Shown here: piece by piece, positions 48,380-58,790 of the stretch
Layout of the letters: each line of letters begins with the position of its first letter
Position numbering within the stretch: the stretch's first letter is position 1
Assembly: GCF_964065165.1 (NCBI RefSeq)
Contig: NZ_OZ061549.1
Span: forward strand, 1,116,001-1,180,000
Direction: 5' to 3'
DNA: 64,000 nt
Origin: Levilactobacillus yonginensis
GTDB lineage: Bacteria > Bacillota > Bacilli > Lactobacillales > Lactobacillaceae
Made by a program: the position numbers and the translations under genes
Notes under the pieces: model-generated
Seen by the model: the letters and a program-made list of their open reading frames with translations, nothing else
Told to the model about the DNA's origin: nothing
Databases searched by the model: none

Positions 48380-49070
48380 TTTCGCCCTCCCAAACCTTCT
48401 GTTGTGTCAAACCAGCGATCTGCCCCTGCTCCGTACCATCCGGTGTCAACATCAAGTACTGTGAACTATACTTACGTGCCATTGGAATATCATGGGTCAC
48501 GAATAGGACCGTCAATTGTAGTTTTGTGTTCAATTCCTGAACCAAGTCTAACAACTCGGTCTTCGTTACAGGGTCCAGACTGGCCGTCGATTCATCCAAG
48601 ATCAACAGGTTAGGCGCCTCAACCAGTGCTTGCGCCAGGTAGGCTTTCTGGCGTTCACCACCGGAGGCCTGACCAATTGGTCGGTTGGCGATCTTCTCTA
48701 AGCCCGTTTCACCGAGAATTTGTTGCACAGCTGCTTTTTCTTTGCGGGAAAGCCATGGCCATTTCCAGCCAGTTAGGTTTAAACCCACAAAGTCGCGAAT
48801 AGTAAGCGGATAGTCCGCATCGATATTCCGAAATTGAGGTACGTAGCCAATACGAACGTCGCCAGCATTCGGCCAATAGCTCACGCGCCCATGGGTTGGC
48901 CGCAACTGATGTAAAATCGTCCGCATCAGTGTTGTTTTACCAACGCCGTTTTTACCAACGATACTCCAAAATTCTCCCTGATTGATGGTGAGGTTCAAAT
49001 CCGTAAAAACCGGATGGTTGGGGAAGGTCACCCCGAGATGTTCAAGTTTTAAAATGGGTGTCTCCTTCAT
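48372..49070 (-). CDS. znuC: Zinc/manganese ABC importer, ATPase
   Basis: 232 residues. Walker A VGKNGVGKTTLMR, signature QASGGERQKAYLAQAL, Walker B LLILDEST and the switch His in VTHD are all present. The start MKETPILK has AGGAGGAG upstream; an 18-residue upstream extension lies inside znuA and is dropped. It overlaps znuA by 4 nt. Confidence 0.94.
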   Translation of the reverse strand: MKETPILKLEHLGVTFPNHPVFTDLNLTINQGEFWSIVGKNGVGKTTLMRTILHQLRPTHGRVSYWPNAGDVRIGYVPQFRNIDADYPLTIRDFVGLNLTGWKWPWLSRKEKAAVQQILGETGLEKIANRPIGQASGGERQKAYLAQALVEAPNLLILDESTASLDPVTKTELLDLVQELNTKLQLTVLFVTHDIPMARKYSSQYLMLTPDGTEQGQIAGLTQQKVWEGENV

Positions 49071-49966
49071 AAGCGACTCTCCTCCTGAATCCGTTGGACT
49101 TGGCGATACTGTTGTAACATCCATGCACGATAAGTTTGCTTGGCTGGCATAGTTTCCGTGACTTTAACCACAGGAATGTGGTGTTTCCGTGCCAGTTTAA
49201 CCATCGCCGTCACGTTCTTACTTGAATTTTGCGTATTCTCAACAAAGAACGCAATGTCGTGCTGCTTAATCTGCTTTTGTAGCTGGGTAATGTCCGTTGG
49301 TGTGGGGTCACTATCCTCCTCAATGGCCTGGGCGAAGTGATTATCACTGACCTCATAACCCATGGCCTTTAACGCCAAATCAAAGACTGGCTCACTGACG
49401 GCTACCTGATGTCCCTTCGCTCGTTGCGCGATCCGCCGAGCAACTTGTGGCAGAATGGCCAATTGCTTTTCATAGGCTAGCCCCCGCTGCTGAAACGCCT
49501 TCGCGTGCTGCGGGTCCACTTTACTGAATTGCTTAACTAGCTGATGGGTCACCAACCGCATCGTCTGAGGATCCGTCCATAAGTGTGGATTAGCCCCAGT
49601 CGTTTTGCCCATCAGTTGCCCAATATTGAGGGTCTTGGTTCCAGAATTCTGATTAGCCGCTACGACTTTATCCATCCAACTATCGTAGCCCAAACCATTC
49701 TCAATCACTACGTTAGCTTTAGCTACCTTCTTCGCAGTGCTAATGTCGGGTTGATAGCTCTCGGCATCAATACTGGGACTGTTGATGACGGTGGTCACTT
49801 GTCCGCGATCACCCAAGATAGCCTTAGCAGCTTCACCGTAAAAGCCAAGTGTAGCAACAACTTGAATCTGACTGGTGTGCTGTGGTTGAGTGTCCTTAGC
49901 ACACCCCGTCAACGTTAGAATCACCGCCAGCAAGCCAATTACGGTGAAAAACCGATACTGCTTCAT
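49067..49966 (-). CDS. znuA: Zinc/manganese ABC importer, substrate-binding lipoprotein
   Basis: A cluster A-I solute-binding protein, 299 residues from this start. The lipobox TLTGC anchors it to the membrane. A metal-ligand His lies in GANPHLWTDP. At the usual second site the sequence is SEPVFDLAL, with Glu where many members have His; the third region is EDSDPTPTDI. No long His-rich zinc loop is present. The ribosome binding site is poor for both the ATG used and the TTG 12 nt upstream, so the start is uncertain. First gene of the operon. Confidence 0.92.
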   Translation of the reverse strand: MKQYRFFTVIGLLAVILTLTGCAKDTQPQHTSQIQVVATLGFYGEAAKAILGDRGQVTTVINSPSIDAESYQPDISTAKKVAKANVVIENGLGYDSWMDKVVAANQNSGTKTLNIGQLMGKTTGANPHLWTDPQTMRLVTHQLVKQFSKVDPQHAKAFQQRGLAYEKQLAILPQVARRIAQRAKGHQVAVSEPVFDLALKAMGYEVSDNHFAQAIEEDSDPTPTDITQLQKQIKQHDIAFFVENTQNSSKNVTAMVKLARKHHIPVVKVTETMPAKQTYRAWMLQQYRQVQRIQEESRL

Positions 49967-50011
49967 CTGCCTGCTCAACGTCCGTCATCTCACTTCATCT
50001 AAAATTTATGT

Positions 50012-50032
50012 AAACAGTAATGATTACCGTTT
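50012..50032. promoter_or_regulatory. Zur-like box at the zinc-importer promoter
   Basis: AAAC-A-GTAAT-G-ATTAC-C-GTTT, a 21-bp palindrome with one mismatched pair. It fits the Gram-positive Fur-family zinc box (GTAAT-n-ATTAC core) and lies just past the -10, over the likely transcription start. Confidence 0.8.
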
Positions 50033-50036
50033 AGTT

Positions 50037-50064
50037 ATTTTACCAGAGATTGAAAACTTGTCAA
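50037..50064 (-). promoter_or_regulatory. Promoter of the zinc-importer operon
   Basis: Minus strand: -35 TTGACA (50059-50064, perfect), 16-bp spacer, -10 TAAAAT (50037-50042). Confidence 0.75.
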
Positions 50065-50081
50065 CAGGCCTTGTGTATTTC

Positions 50082-51014
50082 TTAATCAACGTAAGGTTTT
50101 AGAAAATCTGCCACCATTTGATCATACAAAACGGGGTCTTGGCTGCGCGTCGCGATGTGGGCAGCTACAGGGTCCCGGTACTTCTGCTTAGGTCCGGCGG
50201 CAGCTTGGTACAAGATGTTGAGGTTTTCAACCGGCACCGTCTGATCGTTGGCCCCCTGAATCAGTAAAATTGGTAAATTGCTCTTCTTTAACTGGCCAGC
50301 AATATCGCCATCTGCCAAACGATAGTCAGCAAATCGGGAATATTGATCAGCCAATGATAACGTTGGCGTTGCTGGCAAATGATATTTATGATGCAGCCGG
50401 AACCGGGCTTCAGCCATAACAGAAGCATATCCAGAGTCTGCGATGATCGCTTTAACGTTGTTAGGCAAGTCTTCACCAGCTGTTGCCATGACTGTAGCAG
50501 CTCCCATTGAAATTCCCATCAGGACAATTTGCGTATCCTGACCACACTGCGTCAAGACTTTTTGAATCCAGCCCTGATAATCGATTCGGTCCGGCCAACC
50601 ATAACCAATCGTATTACCTTCACTATCACCATGAGCGCGGGCATCCGGCATTAGGACAGCATACCCCCATTCATGAAAGACGCGAGCGTAGGGAATCATC
50701 TGCTCACGCGCATGGCCCAAGCCATGGGCAAGAATCGCCACTTTAGTCGTCGGCTCATCAGCCTCAATAAAGCTCCCCCGCAAGAGGAGACCATCCAGAC
50801 TCGTTTGTGTCCATTCAATTGGATGTTGACGTAAATACCAAGCGTTATCTGCCGCAGAATTTTCCGCAATCGCACGCTCCTTCGCCTTTAACCGCCCACG
50901 TGAAAAGGACTTTGTCGCCATCTGATAGACGATAGCGGCACCACCTAATACACCGACAGCACCAGCAGCTACCAGCACCCCAGCGCCAGTCGCAAATTTT
51001 TGCCAAGTCTTCAT
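50082..51014 (-). CDS. Membrane-anchored alpha/beta hydrolase
   Basis: 310 residues. An N-terminal hydrophobic segment (about 10-32) anchors it, with the catalytic domain probably outside. The nucleophile is Ser in GISMGA (GxSxG), the acid Asp in IQGANDQTVP and the His in VAAHIATRS. HGLGHAREQM and DARAHGDSEG fit the family. Related to BAAT/acyl-CoA-thioesterase-like and YqkD-type hydrolases; the substrate is unknown. The start has only a weak GGGGTAG site. Confidence 0.9.
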   Translation of the reverse strand: MKTWQKFATGAGVLVAAGAVGVLGGAAIVYQMATKSFSRGRLKAKERAIAENSAADNAWYLRQHPIEWTQTSLDGLLLRGSFIEADEPTTKVAILAHGLGHAREQMIPYARVFHEWGYAVLMPDARAHGDSEGNTIGYGWPDRIDYQGWIQKVLTQCGQDTQIVLMGISMGAATVMATAGEDLPNNVKAIIADSGYASVMAEARFRLHHKYHLPATPTLSLADQYSRFADYRLADGDIAGQLKKSNLPILLIQGANDQTVPVENLNILYQAAAGPKQKYRDPVAAHIATRSQDPVLYDQMVADFLKPYVD

Positions 51015-51242
51015 CGTTCACTACCCCATTTCATTTCTAGTTACCTTCACTGTACCCAAAAAGCGTAAGCGTTACCACTATTTCCAAAAATAATCTTAAA
51101 ATTCTTGAAAACCTGGATAAAATGGTCGTAGCGTCCTAAGCCACCTAAATACAATCCACGGCCTCTTTTACGCTTTTCTTCCCTGCTAGTAGTCCACCTG
51201 GTTTTTAGACCGTCAGCGCGTTATCTGGGGCAAATAGCAATA
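51015..51242. other. Gene-free region
   Basis: About 230 bp with no gene, promoter or repeat that I can support. Confidence 0.4.
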
Positions 51243-51274
51243 TAAAAGCCGGCCACCCCACCGAAATGACCGAC
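51243..51274 (-). terminator. Terminator after the small gene at 51310
   Basis: Minus strand: GGTCGGTCA pairs with TGGCCGGCT (several G-T), followed by TTTTATATT. Confidence 0.6.
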
Positions 51275-51309
51275 CGTCCTTAGTTCATTTGATTGCCAAT
51301 TGTAATTTT

Positions 51310-51459
51310 CTAATCTAATTCAACTTTTTCATGATTCTTAGCAGCCTGATACAACAACTGAATCAGTTCACTCTGACTAAGTTCCGCGTGACGGAGCGCT
51401 TCACACGCTTCCGCTACCAGCTTAGGATCCACGGCCACCCATGATGTCTCTTCTCCCAA
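51310..51459 (-). CDS. Small acidic helical protein, unknown
   Basis: About 49 residues from a TTG with AGGTGAG 5-7 nt upstream (LGEETSWVAVDPKLVAEACEAL...). An in-frame ATG at 51513 would give 67 residues but has no binding site. The product looks like two amphipathic helices and is acidic. No family recognised; small size keeps confidence modest, but it has its own binding site and terminator. Confidence 0.5.
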   Translation of the reverse strand: MGEETSWVAVDPKLVAEACEALRHAELSQSELIQLLYQAAKNHEKVELD

Positions 51460-51593
51460 TCTTCTCACCTCACAAACTTTAGAATGCCGCTTTACTGAAA
51501 CTAGTGCAACCATACCGTCTTACAAATTAAATCATGCTAAGAACGCCGCTAAATCAACGATTTAACTATCACAATTCTTATAAAAACGTCACT

Positions 51594-51630
51594 AAAAAAG
51601 TCGCCCATCAACTGAGCGGCCCACTTGTTT
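51594..51630 (-). terminator. Terminator of the ispE-UDG unit
   Basis: Minus strand: AAGT..GCC pairs with GGC..ACTT with small bulges, followed by six Ts. Confidence 0.6.
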
Positions 51631-51652
51631 GTCTTAACAATAATTTATGTGC

Positions 51653-52243
51653 TTAGCCTATAATCGTATGCACCCGTACTTGAAGCTCTGGGACCACATT
51701 ATCTACAAACCAAGGATGTTGATGCATCCAACCATAATTCAGGGGTGACGGATGGACCAGTGGAAAATACGTTGGTAGATAATCCTGGTAATGGGCCACC
51801 GTCGCCGTTAGCGTCTTCTCCCGTTTGGATAAATACGCTTTCTGCGCGTACTGCCCAATCAACAAAGTCAACCTGATGTCCGGCATTAATGCCAGCAACG
51901 GGGCATGCCACTTCTCCGCGAACCCTTTTCGTGGTGGTAAGTCCCCACCATGCAGATGTTTTCCCGGATAATAAAAGTCCAGCGGTAACACGGCCACCTT
52001 TCCTGAATTGTAGAATTCATCCTTCGTGACGCCCATCCAATCACGCAATCGATTCCCACTAGCATCATCCCAAAAGGTCATGGAGGCTTGAGCTTGCCGG
52101 CTGGGCGCTTGGCTAATCAATAAAATCTCTGCGTGTGGATCAATGTGATACAGCGGCAAGATTCCCTGCGCCGTGAACGTTTGGTTCATTGGATCTGCCT
52201 GAATCGCTTGAAAAATATCATCAGCTGACTGAATCGTAACCAT
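51653..52243 (-). CDS. Uracil-DNA glycosylase-superfamily protein
   Basis: 196 residues. LLISQAPSRQAQ is the motif 1 loop, WDDASGNRLRDWMG follows it, LTLLIGQYAQ is the central strand, and HPSPLNYGW is the HPSP motif 2. This pattern belongs to the UDG superfamily of the single-domain type common in Firmicutes, related to family 4/5 but without the four Cys of an iron-sulfur cluster, so catalytic activity should not be assumed. It starts 8 nt after ispE and is probably co-transcribed. Confidence 0.85.
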   Translation of the reverse strand: MVTIQSADDIFQAIQADPMNQTFTAQGILPLYHIDPHAEILLISQAPSRQAQASMTFWDDASGNRLRDWMGVTKDEFYNSGKVAVLPLDFYYPGKHLHGGDLPPRKGFAEKWHAPLLALMPDIRLTLLIGQYAQKAYLSKREKTLTATVAHYQDYLPTYFPLVHPSPLNYGWMHQHPWFVDNVVPELQVRVHTIIG

Positions 52244-52251
52244 CCACCTTC

Positions 52252-53106
52252 CTAGGGTAACGGTCGAACGAGATACACCTCTCGACAGAAACCCTTCATG
52301 CCATTAAAAACTCGCTGTGCCCGGGACTGCTTCCCACACAGGCCAAAGACCGTGGGACCCGTCCCACTCATCTGAGCAGCATCCGCACCAAACTTCAACA
52401 TTTGCTGCTTCAGCTGCGTAATCTCGGGATAACGATGAGCCGTCAGAGGCTCCAATGCGTTACCCATCCGATCACACATCGCGTTGATGTCTTGATCCCG
52501 CACAGCTCGCAACAGGCCTTCAATATCCGGATGCTCCAATCGATCATAACGAATCTGCTGAAGAATACTGGGCGTTGAAACGCTGACCTTAGGTTTGGCT
52601 AATACGACCCAAGATGCCGGTAATTTAGAAAGCGGCGTAATCCGCTCTCCCCGACCACGAACGTGTGCTGTCCGGCCGTACACACAATAGGGCACATCCG
52701 AATCAATATTTAAACCCAGTTCGGCTAATTCCTGCCAACTTAGATGCAGCTGCCACAACTCATTCAATCCTCGTAAAACGGCAGCTGCATCTGAAGAACC
52801 ACCACCTAGTCCGGCGGCCACAGGGATGTTTTTGGTGATTCGGATATTGACGCCCTCCGCGATATTAAATTTAGTCTGTAGTAAATGCGCCGCTTGAAAG
52901 GCCAAATTTCGTTGATCATTCGGCAAAAAGCCACTATCCGAAGCCACTCGAATGCGTCGATGCTTCGTTAACGTTTGAATTTCTACGTAGTCCGCCAAGT
53001 CCACGGACGTCATGACCATGTTCCACTCTTCCGCCCCATCCTGGTGATGAAAGGGAGTGTCGAGGCCGAGGTTGATCTTGGCTGGCGCCTTTTCAATCAG
53101 TTGCAT
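52252..53106 (-). CDS. ispE: 4-diphosphocytidyl-2-C-methyl-D-erythritol kinase-like GHMP kinase
   Basis: 284 residues, GHMP-kinase fold. APAKINLGL opens it and the ATP loop PVAAGLGGGSSDAAA is intact, as are MSGTGPTVFGL and the later Gly-rich loop. In the MEP isoprenoid pathway this enzyme phosphorylates CDP-methylerythritol. This window also encodes HMG-CoA reductase, so the organism makes isoprenoids by the mevalonate route, and ispE is probably an orphan with another substrate. The place between veg and purR is conserved in Firmicutes. Confidence 0.93.
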   Translation of the reverse strand: MQLIEKAPAKINLGLDTPFHHQDGAEEWNMVMTSVDLADYVEIQTLTKHRRIRVASDSGFLPNDQRNLAFQAAHLLQTKFNIAEGVNIRITKNIPVAAGLGGGSSDAAAVLRGLNELWQLHLSWQELAELGLNIDSDVPYCVYGRTAHVRGRGERITPLSKLPASWVVLAKPKVSVSTPSILQQIRYDRLEHPDIEGLLRAVRDQDINAMCDRMGNALEPLTAHRYPEITQLKQQMLKFGADAAQMSGTGPTVFGLCGKQSRAQRVFNGMKGFCREVYLVRPLP

Positions 53107-53165
53107 GAGCTCACCTGAATTCCAGATAGACCCGCGTCTACCTTCTCGTGAATTTAATTAAGCTT

Positions 53166-53171
53166 ATTATA
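53166..53171 (-). promoter_or_regulatory. -10 box upstream of ispE
   Basis: A TATAAT on the minus strand about 60 nt before the ispE start; the -35 is unclear. Confidence 0.45.
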
Positions 53172-53183
53172 CTATGCTTACCC

Positions 53184-53197
53184 GTAAAATAAAAAGG
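53184..53197 (+). repeat. 14-bp direct repeat, left copy
   Basis: GTAAAATAAAAAGG, identical to 53524-53537, bracketing the gene-free region. Confidence 0.5.
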
Positions 53198-53523
53198 ATT
53201 CTCTGATTTACCGGGTAAGTCGCCCTAATTTTGTTGGCGAGTAGAACAGATGGTTCCTAGCATTTATGTGGCCTGAAACAATCTAAACTGAATCTCAGTC
53301 CCCCGGAAACCACCAAGCATCATTCCTCGATGTAATCGAATGTTGGCAGAGGGGAACTGACTGTGTCACCGGTGTTTACCGATGAATTATCCAGCTTACA
53401 GTGTAGGACTCAGTGTTTTTCTGCGACCGCTAGTCGAGGAACGAGGCCAGATTGTGGCTCGTTTCAGTCTCCACAGCGAGCTCTTCACTGCTAGTCCTCA
53501 GCGAAAAAGTTATCGATTTTTGG
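53198..53523. other. Gene-free region with several hairpins
   Basis: About 325 bp between ispE and veg. Hairpins include CGCC/GGCG (53221-53243), CGGT/ACCG (53369-53382) and AACGAG-CCA/TGG-CTCGTT (53440-53464). The structured part near 53420-53505 could be an RNA; no T-box, riboswitch or known motif recognised. Confidence 0.5.
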
Positions 53524-53537
53524 GTAAAATAAAAAGG
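53524..53537 (+). repeat. 14-bp direct repeat, right copy
   Basis: GTAAAATAAAAAGG. On the minus strand it forms the T-rich tail of a short GGCC/GGCC hairpin after veg, so it may be part of the veg terminator. Confidence 0.5.
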
Positions 53538-53554
53538 CCAATCGGCCCAATTAT

Positions 53555-53791
53555 TTATTCATCAAAGTCTACTTCGATGTTTTTAGTTAAGATATCAGTG
53601 TAACTATATGAAACCCGTTCAAAAGAGTTTTCGTTTTGGTCTAAATCCACAACGAAGACAGCTGGATAGGTTTCCCGAAGAATTCCATGCCGCTCTGTCG
53701 TCTTCTTACGCCCGGCCTGCGCGATCACCATCAACTTTTCGCCGATGCGATCGTCCAGTTTGTTCTTAATGTTCGCTAAACTTGTTGGCAT
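53555..53791 (-). CDS. veg: Veg protein
   Basis: 78 residues starting MPTSLANIKNKLDDRIGEKL, the Veg family signature, followed by AGRKKTTERHGILRETYPAVFVV. A small SH3-like beta-barrel protein; in B. subtilis Veg promotes biofilm gene expression by hindering SinR. AGAGGTG lies 6 nt before the ATG. Position between ksgA and ispE is conserved. Confidence 0.95.
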   Translation of the reverse strand: MPTSLANIKNKLDDRIGEKLMVIAQAGRKKTTERHGILRETYPAVFVVDLDQNENSFERVSYSYTDILTKNIEVDFDE

Positions 53792-53890
53792 GCATTTCAC
53801 CTCTGTGAAACAATTATACCAGGGTTTCACAGAAATTGCAAATTATACCACAACCACTTACAAACCGCAAGAATCAGCAGTTGGTAAGGG

Positions 53891-54781
53891 TTACATCAAT
53901 CCATCATTGTGGAATGCATTGGTTAATTCAATGAAATTAATCAGTGTTAGCCGTTCGGGCCGTAGTTGCCGCGAGATTCCGACTTCATTCAGAACCTTTT
54001 CAATCCGTTCACGAACCTCTGGCTGCTTTCCAAAGATGCCTTGAAGATTGTTCCACAGCGATTTCCGCCGATGAGCAAAGCAACCCTTAACAAACTTGAA
54101 CAGCGCACTATCTTTGTACGGTTCAACTGGTAAGGTCTCACGCGGCGTCAACCGAATAATTGCGGAATCAACGTTCGGCTGTGGAATGAAAGCCGTCCGT
54201 GGAACGGAGAAAGCCACTTCAACGTGAGCCCGATATTGCATAATGACAGACAATGACCCGTAGGCCTTAGTTCCTGGTTCGGCAACTAAGCGATCGGCCA
54301 CTTCCGCTTGCATCATGACTACGATAGCGTCAAACGGTACCGTACTTTGTAGAACCCCCATCAGGATTGGCGTTGTAATGTAGTACGGCAGGTTGGCCAC
54401 CAACTTCAAAGGATGGCCAGGTTCAAACTCTGCCTTCACCACCTCTGGCAAGTTGGCTTTCAGAATATCTTGATTGATGATTTTCACGTTGTCGTAATCC
54501 ATTAAAGTTTCATCCAAGACAGGCAATAGGTTTTCATCGATTTCAAAAGCCACGACTCTTCTGGCTTGCTTAGCGATTTGTTCCGTCAGCGCACCAATTC
54601 CGGGGCCAATTTCGATGACGTTGTCTTGTTTGGAGACGTCACCCGCTACCACGATGTTTCGCAAAATGTTTAAATCTGAGAGAAAGTTTTGTCCCAGACT
54701 CTTCTTAGCTACCAAGTGATAGCGCGTCAGGATGGCCTTTGTCCGGGCCGGAGAACCAATTTCAGGTACACTATTCTTCAT
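53891..54781 (-). CDS. rsmA: 16S rRNA dimethyladenosine methyltransferase
   Basis: KsgA: dimethylates two adjacent adenosines in helix 45 of 16S rRNA late in 30S assembly; loss gives kasugamycin resistance. 296 residues. SLGQNFLSD, the SAM motif [12 protein letters not shown] and catalytic [11 protein letters not shown] are present; the C-terminal helical domain starts near [12 protein letters not shown]. The start at 54781 has AAGGAGG 6 nt upstream and overlaps rnmV by 11 nt. Confidence 0.97.
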   Translation of the reverse strand: MKNSVPEIGSPARTKAILTRYHLVAKKSLGQNFLSDLNILRNIVVAGDVSKQDNVIEIGPGIGALTEQIAKQARRVVAFEIDENLLPVLDETLMDYDNVKIINQDILKANLPEVVKAEFEPGHPLKLVANLPYYITTPILMGVLQSTVPFDAIVVMMQAEVADRLVAEPGTKAYGSLSVIMQYRAHVEVAFSVPRTAFIPQPNVDSAIIRLTPRETLPVEPYKDSALFKFVKGCFAHRRKSLWNNLQGIFGKQPEVRERIEKVLNEVGISRQLRPERLTLINFIELTNAFHNDGLM

Positions 54782-55343
54782 ACTTATCCTCCTTTGCACG
54801 AACCTGCTTCAGAGCAGTCGCAAAGTCCTCGGGTTGAATACCAAACATTCGGAGACGCTTCGCCAATTGCTTGCCATTAACATAACCAATCTGTAAGATT
54901 TCTCCCAATTGTTCCCGACGTTCTTTGGCGCCGGGACCACCAATCAACCCCGCCGCCATCAAATCCTCGTGCGTAATCAACGTAGGAGCCGCCGTGGTCT
55001 CGGTATAAACGTGATCCAAGGCTGCACGGATAGCGGCCGGACTAGCATGTTCAACCCCTAAAGACCCACCGGCCTTATCTGGGCGACCCTCAGCTTTCGG
55101 CAAAAAAGCGTGCTTAGCGTTGGGAACTGCTTCCGCCACAATTTTTCGAATCTTTTCTCCGGAAAAATCTGGGTCGGTGAAAATGATGACGCCCCGCTGA
55201 TCTGCTAACTTCGCAATTAAGGCCAGCGTATCATCATCAATGGCCGATCCCCGCGTCTCAATGGTATCAGCGTTAACCGCCCGATTAATTTGTTTGGTAT
55301 CATCCTTGCCCTCAACCACGAGGACCTCTTTAATCTTTTTCAT
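54771..55343 (-). CDS. rnmV: Ribonuclease M5
   Basis: Matures 5S rRNA by cutting its precursor. 190 residues. The Toprim domain is clear: [12 protein letters not shown] with the first Glu, and [13 protein letters not shown] with the DxD-type acid cluster. The start [15 protein letters not shown] is the family N-terminus; the upstream Arg-rich stretch overlaps tatD and is not part of the protein. It overlaps tatD by 14 nt and rsmA by 11 nt, in one operon. Confidence 0.96.
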   Translation of the reverse strand: MKKIKEVLVVEGKDDTKQINRAVNADTIETRGSAIDDDTLALIAKLADQRGVIIFTDPDFSGEKIRKIVAEAVPNAKHAFLPKAEGRPDKAGGSLGVEHASPAAIRAALDHVYTETTAAPTLITHEDLMAAGLIGGPGAKERREQLGEILQIGYVNGKQLAKRLRMFGIQPEDFATALKQVRAKEDKYEE

Positions 55344-56109
55344 TCGTTTTGTAAAACTCCTCTGCGTTTTTAAACGTGGCCGCGGCAATTTTTTCTGGCG
55401 TCGTCTCACGTTCCTTGGCAATCGCCTCAACCGTATAACGGGTAAACCCTGGTTCATTTTGTTCGCCACGGTGTGGTTCTGGGGTCAGGTACGGCGCATC
55501 GGTCTCCACCATCATGACATCAAGTGGCGTAGCCCGTACGGAATCGTGGACCTCATGGGCGTTCTTAAAGCTGGCCACACCAGAATAAGAAATGTGCATA
55601 CCCAAGTCGAGGAACTTCTTCAACCATTCTGGATCACCGTTAAAACTGTGCATGACTCCACCGATTTCACTAATATCAGCATCTTTAATAATTTGATAGG
55701 TATCTTCAAACGCATCCCGATTGTGTACCGCAATAGGTTTACCAACCTCTTTGGCAATTGCAATCTGACGGGCAAATACCTTGCGTTGCACGTCCTGTGG
55801 CGAACTGTCCCAGTGATAGTCCAGGCCAATCTCACCTAAGGCCACCACCCGTTCATCAGCCAACTGTTGTTCCAACAGTTTTTCAGCCGCTGCATCATAA
55901 TTTTTCGAATCTTCAGGGTGCCAACCGACTGCCGCGTACATTTGTGGGTACTGGTGCGCCAGCTTGATGGCATCAGCATTCAACTTCGCGTTGGAGCCAA
56001 TGTTCGTCAACTTAACGACTCCCAAATCCGCCGCTTGTTTAAGGTAACGGGGTACGTCATTGATGAATTCTTCACTGTTCAGGTGCGTATGTGAATCAAA
56101 TATTTTCAT
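55330..56109 (-). CDS. tatD: TatD-family metal-dependent DNase
   Basis: 259 residues, an amidohydrolase-fold nuclease. Metal ligands are visible: HTHLN at the N-terminus, E in LGEIGLDYHWD, His in IAVHNRDAF and GVMHSF, and Asp in ETDAPYLTPE. AAGGAGG lies upstream of the ATG. First gene of tatD-rnmV-rsmA, an order shared by many Firmicutes. Confidence 0.96.
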   Translation of the reverse strand: MKIFDSHTHLNSEEFINDVPRYLKQAADLGVVKLTNIGSNAKLNADAIKLAHQYPQMYAAVGWHPEDSKNYDAAAEKLLEQQLADERVVALGEIGLDYHWDSSPQDVQRKVFARQIAIAKEVGKPIAVHNRDAFEDTYQIIKDADISEIGGVMHSFNGDPEWLKKFLDLGMHISYSGVASFKNAHEVHDSVRATPLDVMMVETDAPYLTPEPHRGEQNEPGFTRYTVEAIAKERETTPEKIAAATFKNAEEFYKTNEKD

Positions 56110-56447
56110 CTTGGTCCCTCCTTGAATTATTTGTTTGTTTTAAATTAGTTTTTTTGTGCCGCCCACGGCAGTCAGGGGCCGTGGCTTTAGTTTGGTGAAC
56201 CTTGCTTAATCAGAACTGCTAGATACCTACAAATAGCCACAATGCCCGATCAATTCTAACGTTCATTAGCCCTGTACGAGAATAACCTGGTTTAAGCACA
56301 TTGTCTACCACTGCAGCCAATTGACGCATTCATTACTCCCTATTGATTATAACAACCACCATAAACAAATAATACCGTCCCCGCTATTTGTTTTGGAAAA
56401 TTGACAACCATCTTAGCCGGCGGCCAATTTTAAAAACTTCCCAAATA
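56110..56447. other. Gene-free region between metG and tatD
   Basis: About 340 bp. At 56158-56190 CCACGGC pairs with GCCGTGG, starting GCCGCC and ending GGCTTTAG, like the outer ends of the 31.9-kb element. No gene seen. Confidence 0.5.
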
Positions 56448-56493
56448 AAGAAAAGCGCGGGCAAGCGTCTCCATAATGGTCCGCCGCCCACGC
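56448..56493 (-). terminator. Terminator of metG
   Basis: Minus strand: GCGTGGGC pairs with GCCCGCGC, followed by TTTTCTTT. Confidence 0.85.
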
Positions 56494-56522
56494 CTCAATT
56501 TTTAATTATCATTCAAATCAAT

Positions 56523-58607
<2,085 letters not shown>

Positions 58608-58729
58608 TTAAATTTTAATGTAAATTCTAATCCAGTATAGCATAAACCCCTGGTGAGCCATAGCGTTCACTTGGGGTTTTTCATCGTTAAATTTTGCTGA
58701 AGCCTCGCCTATTTTACCGGTGAAATGAA

Positions 58730-58769
58730 AAAAAGCACCCCGTCCGTCACGAACAGATAGGTACTTCCC
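58730..58769 (-). terminator. Terminator after the DUF72 gene
   Basis: Minus strand: AGTACC pairs with GGGTGCT, with an inner CTGT/ACGG stem, followed by seven Ts. Confidence 0.8.
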
Positions 58770-58790
58770 TGATTGTTTACCTAAGGACCC

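Noticed and set aside
53382..53603. 73-codon plus-strand frame between ispE and veg
   Set aside because: No binding site, overlaps the veg terminator and 3' end.
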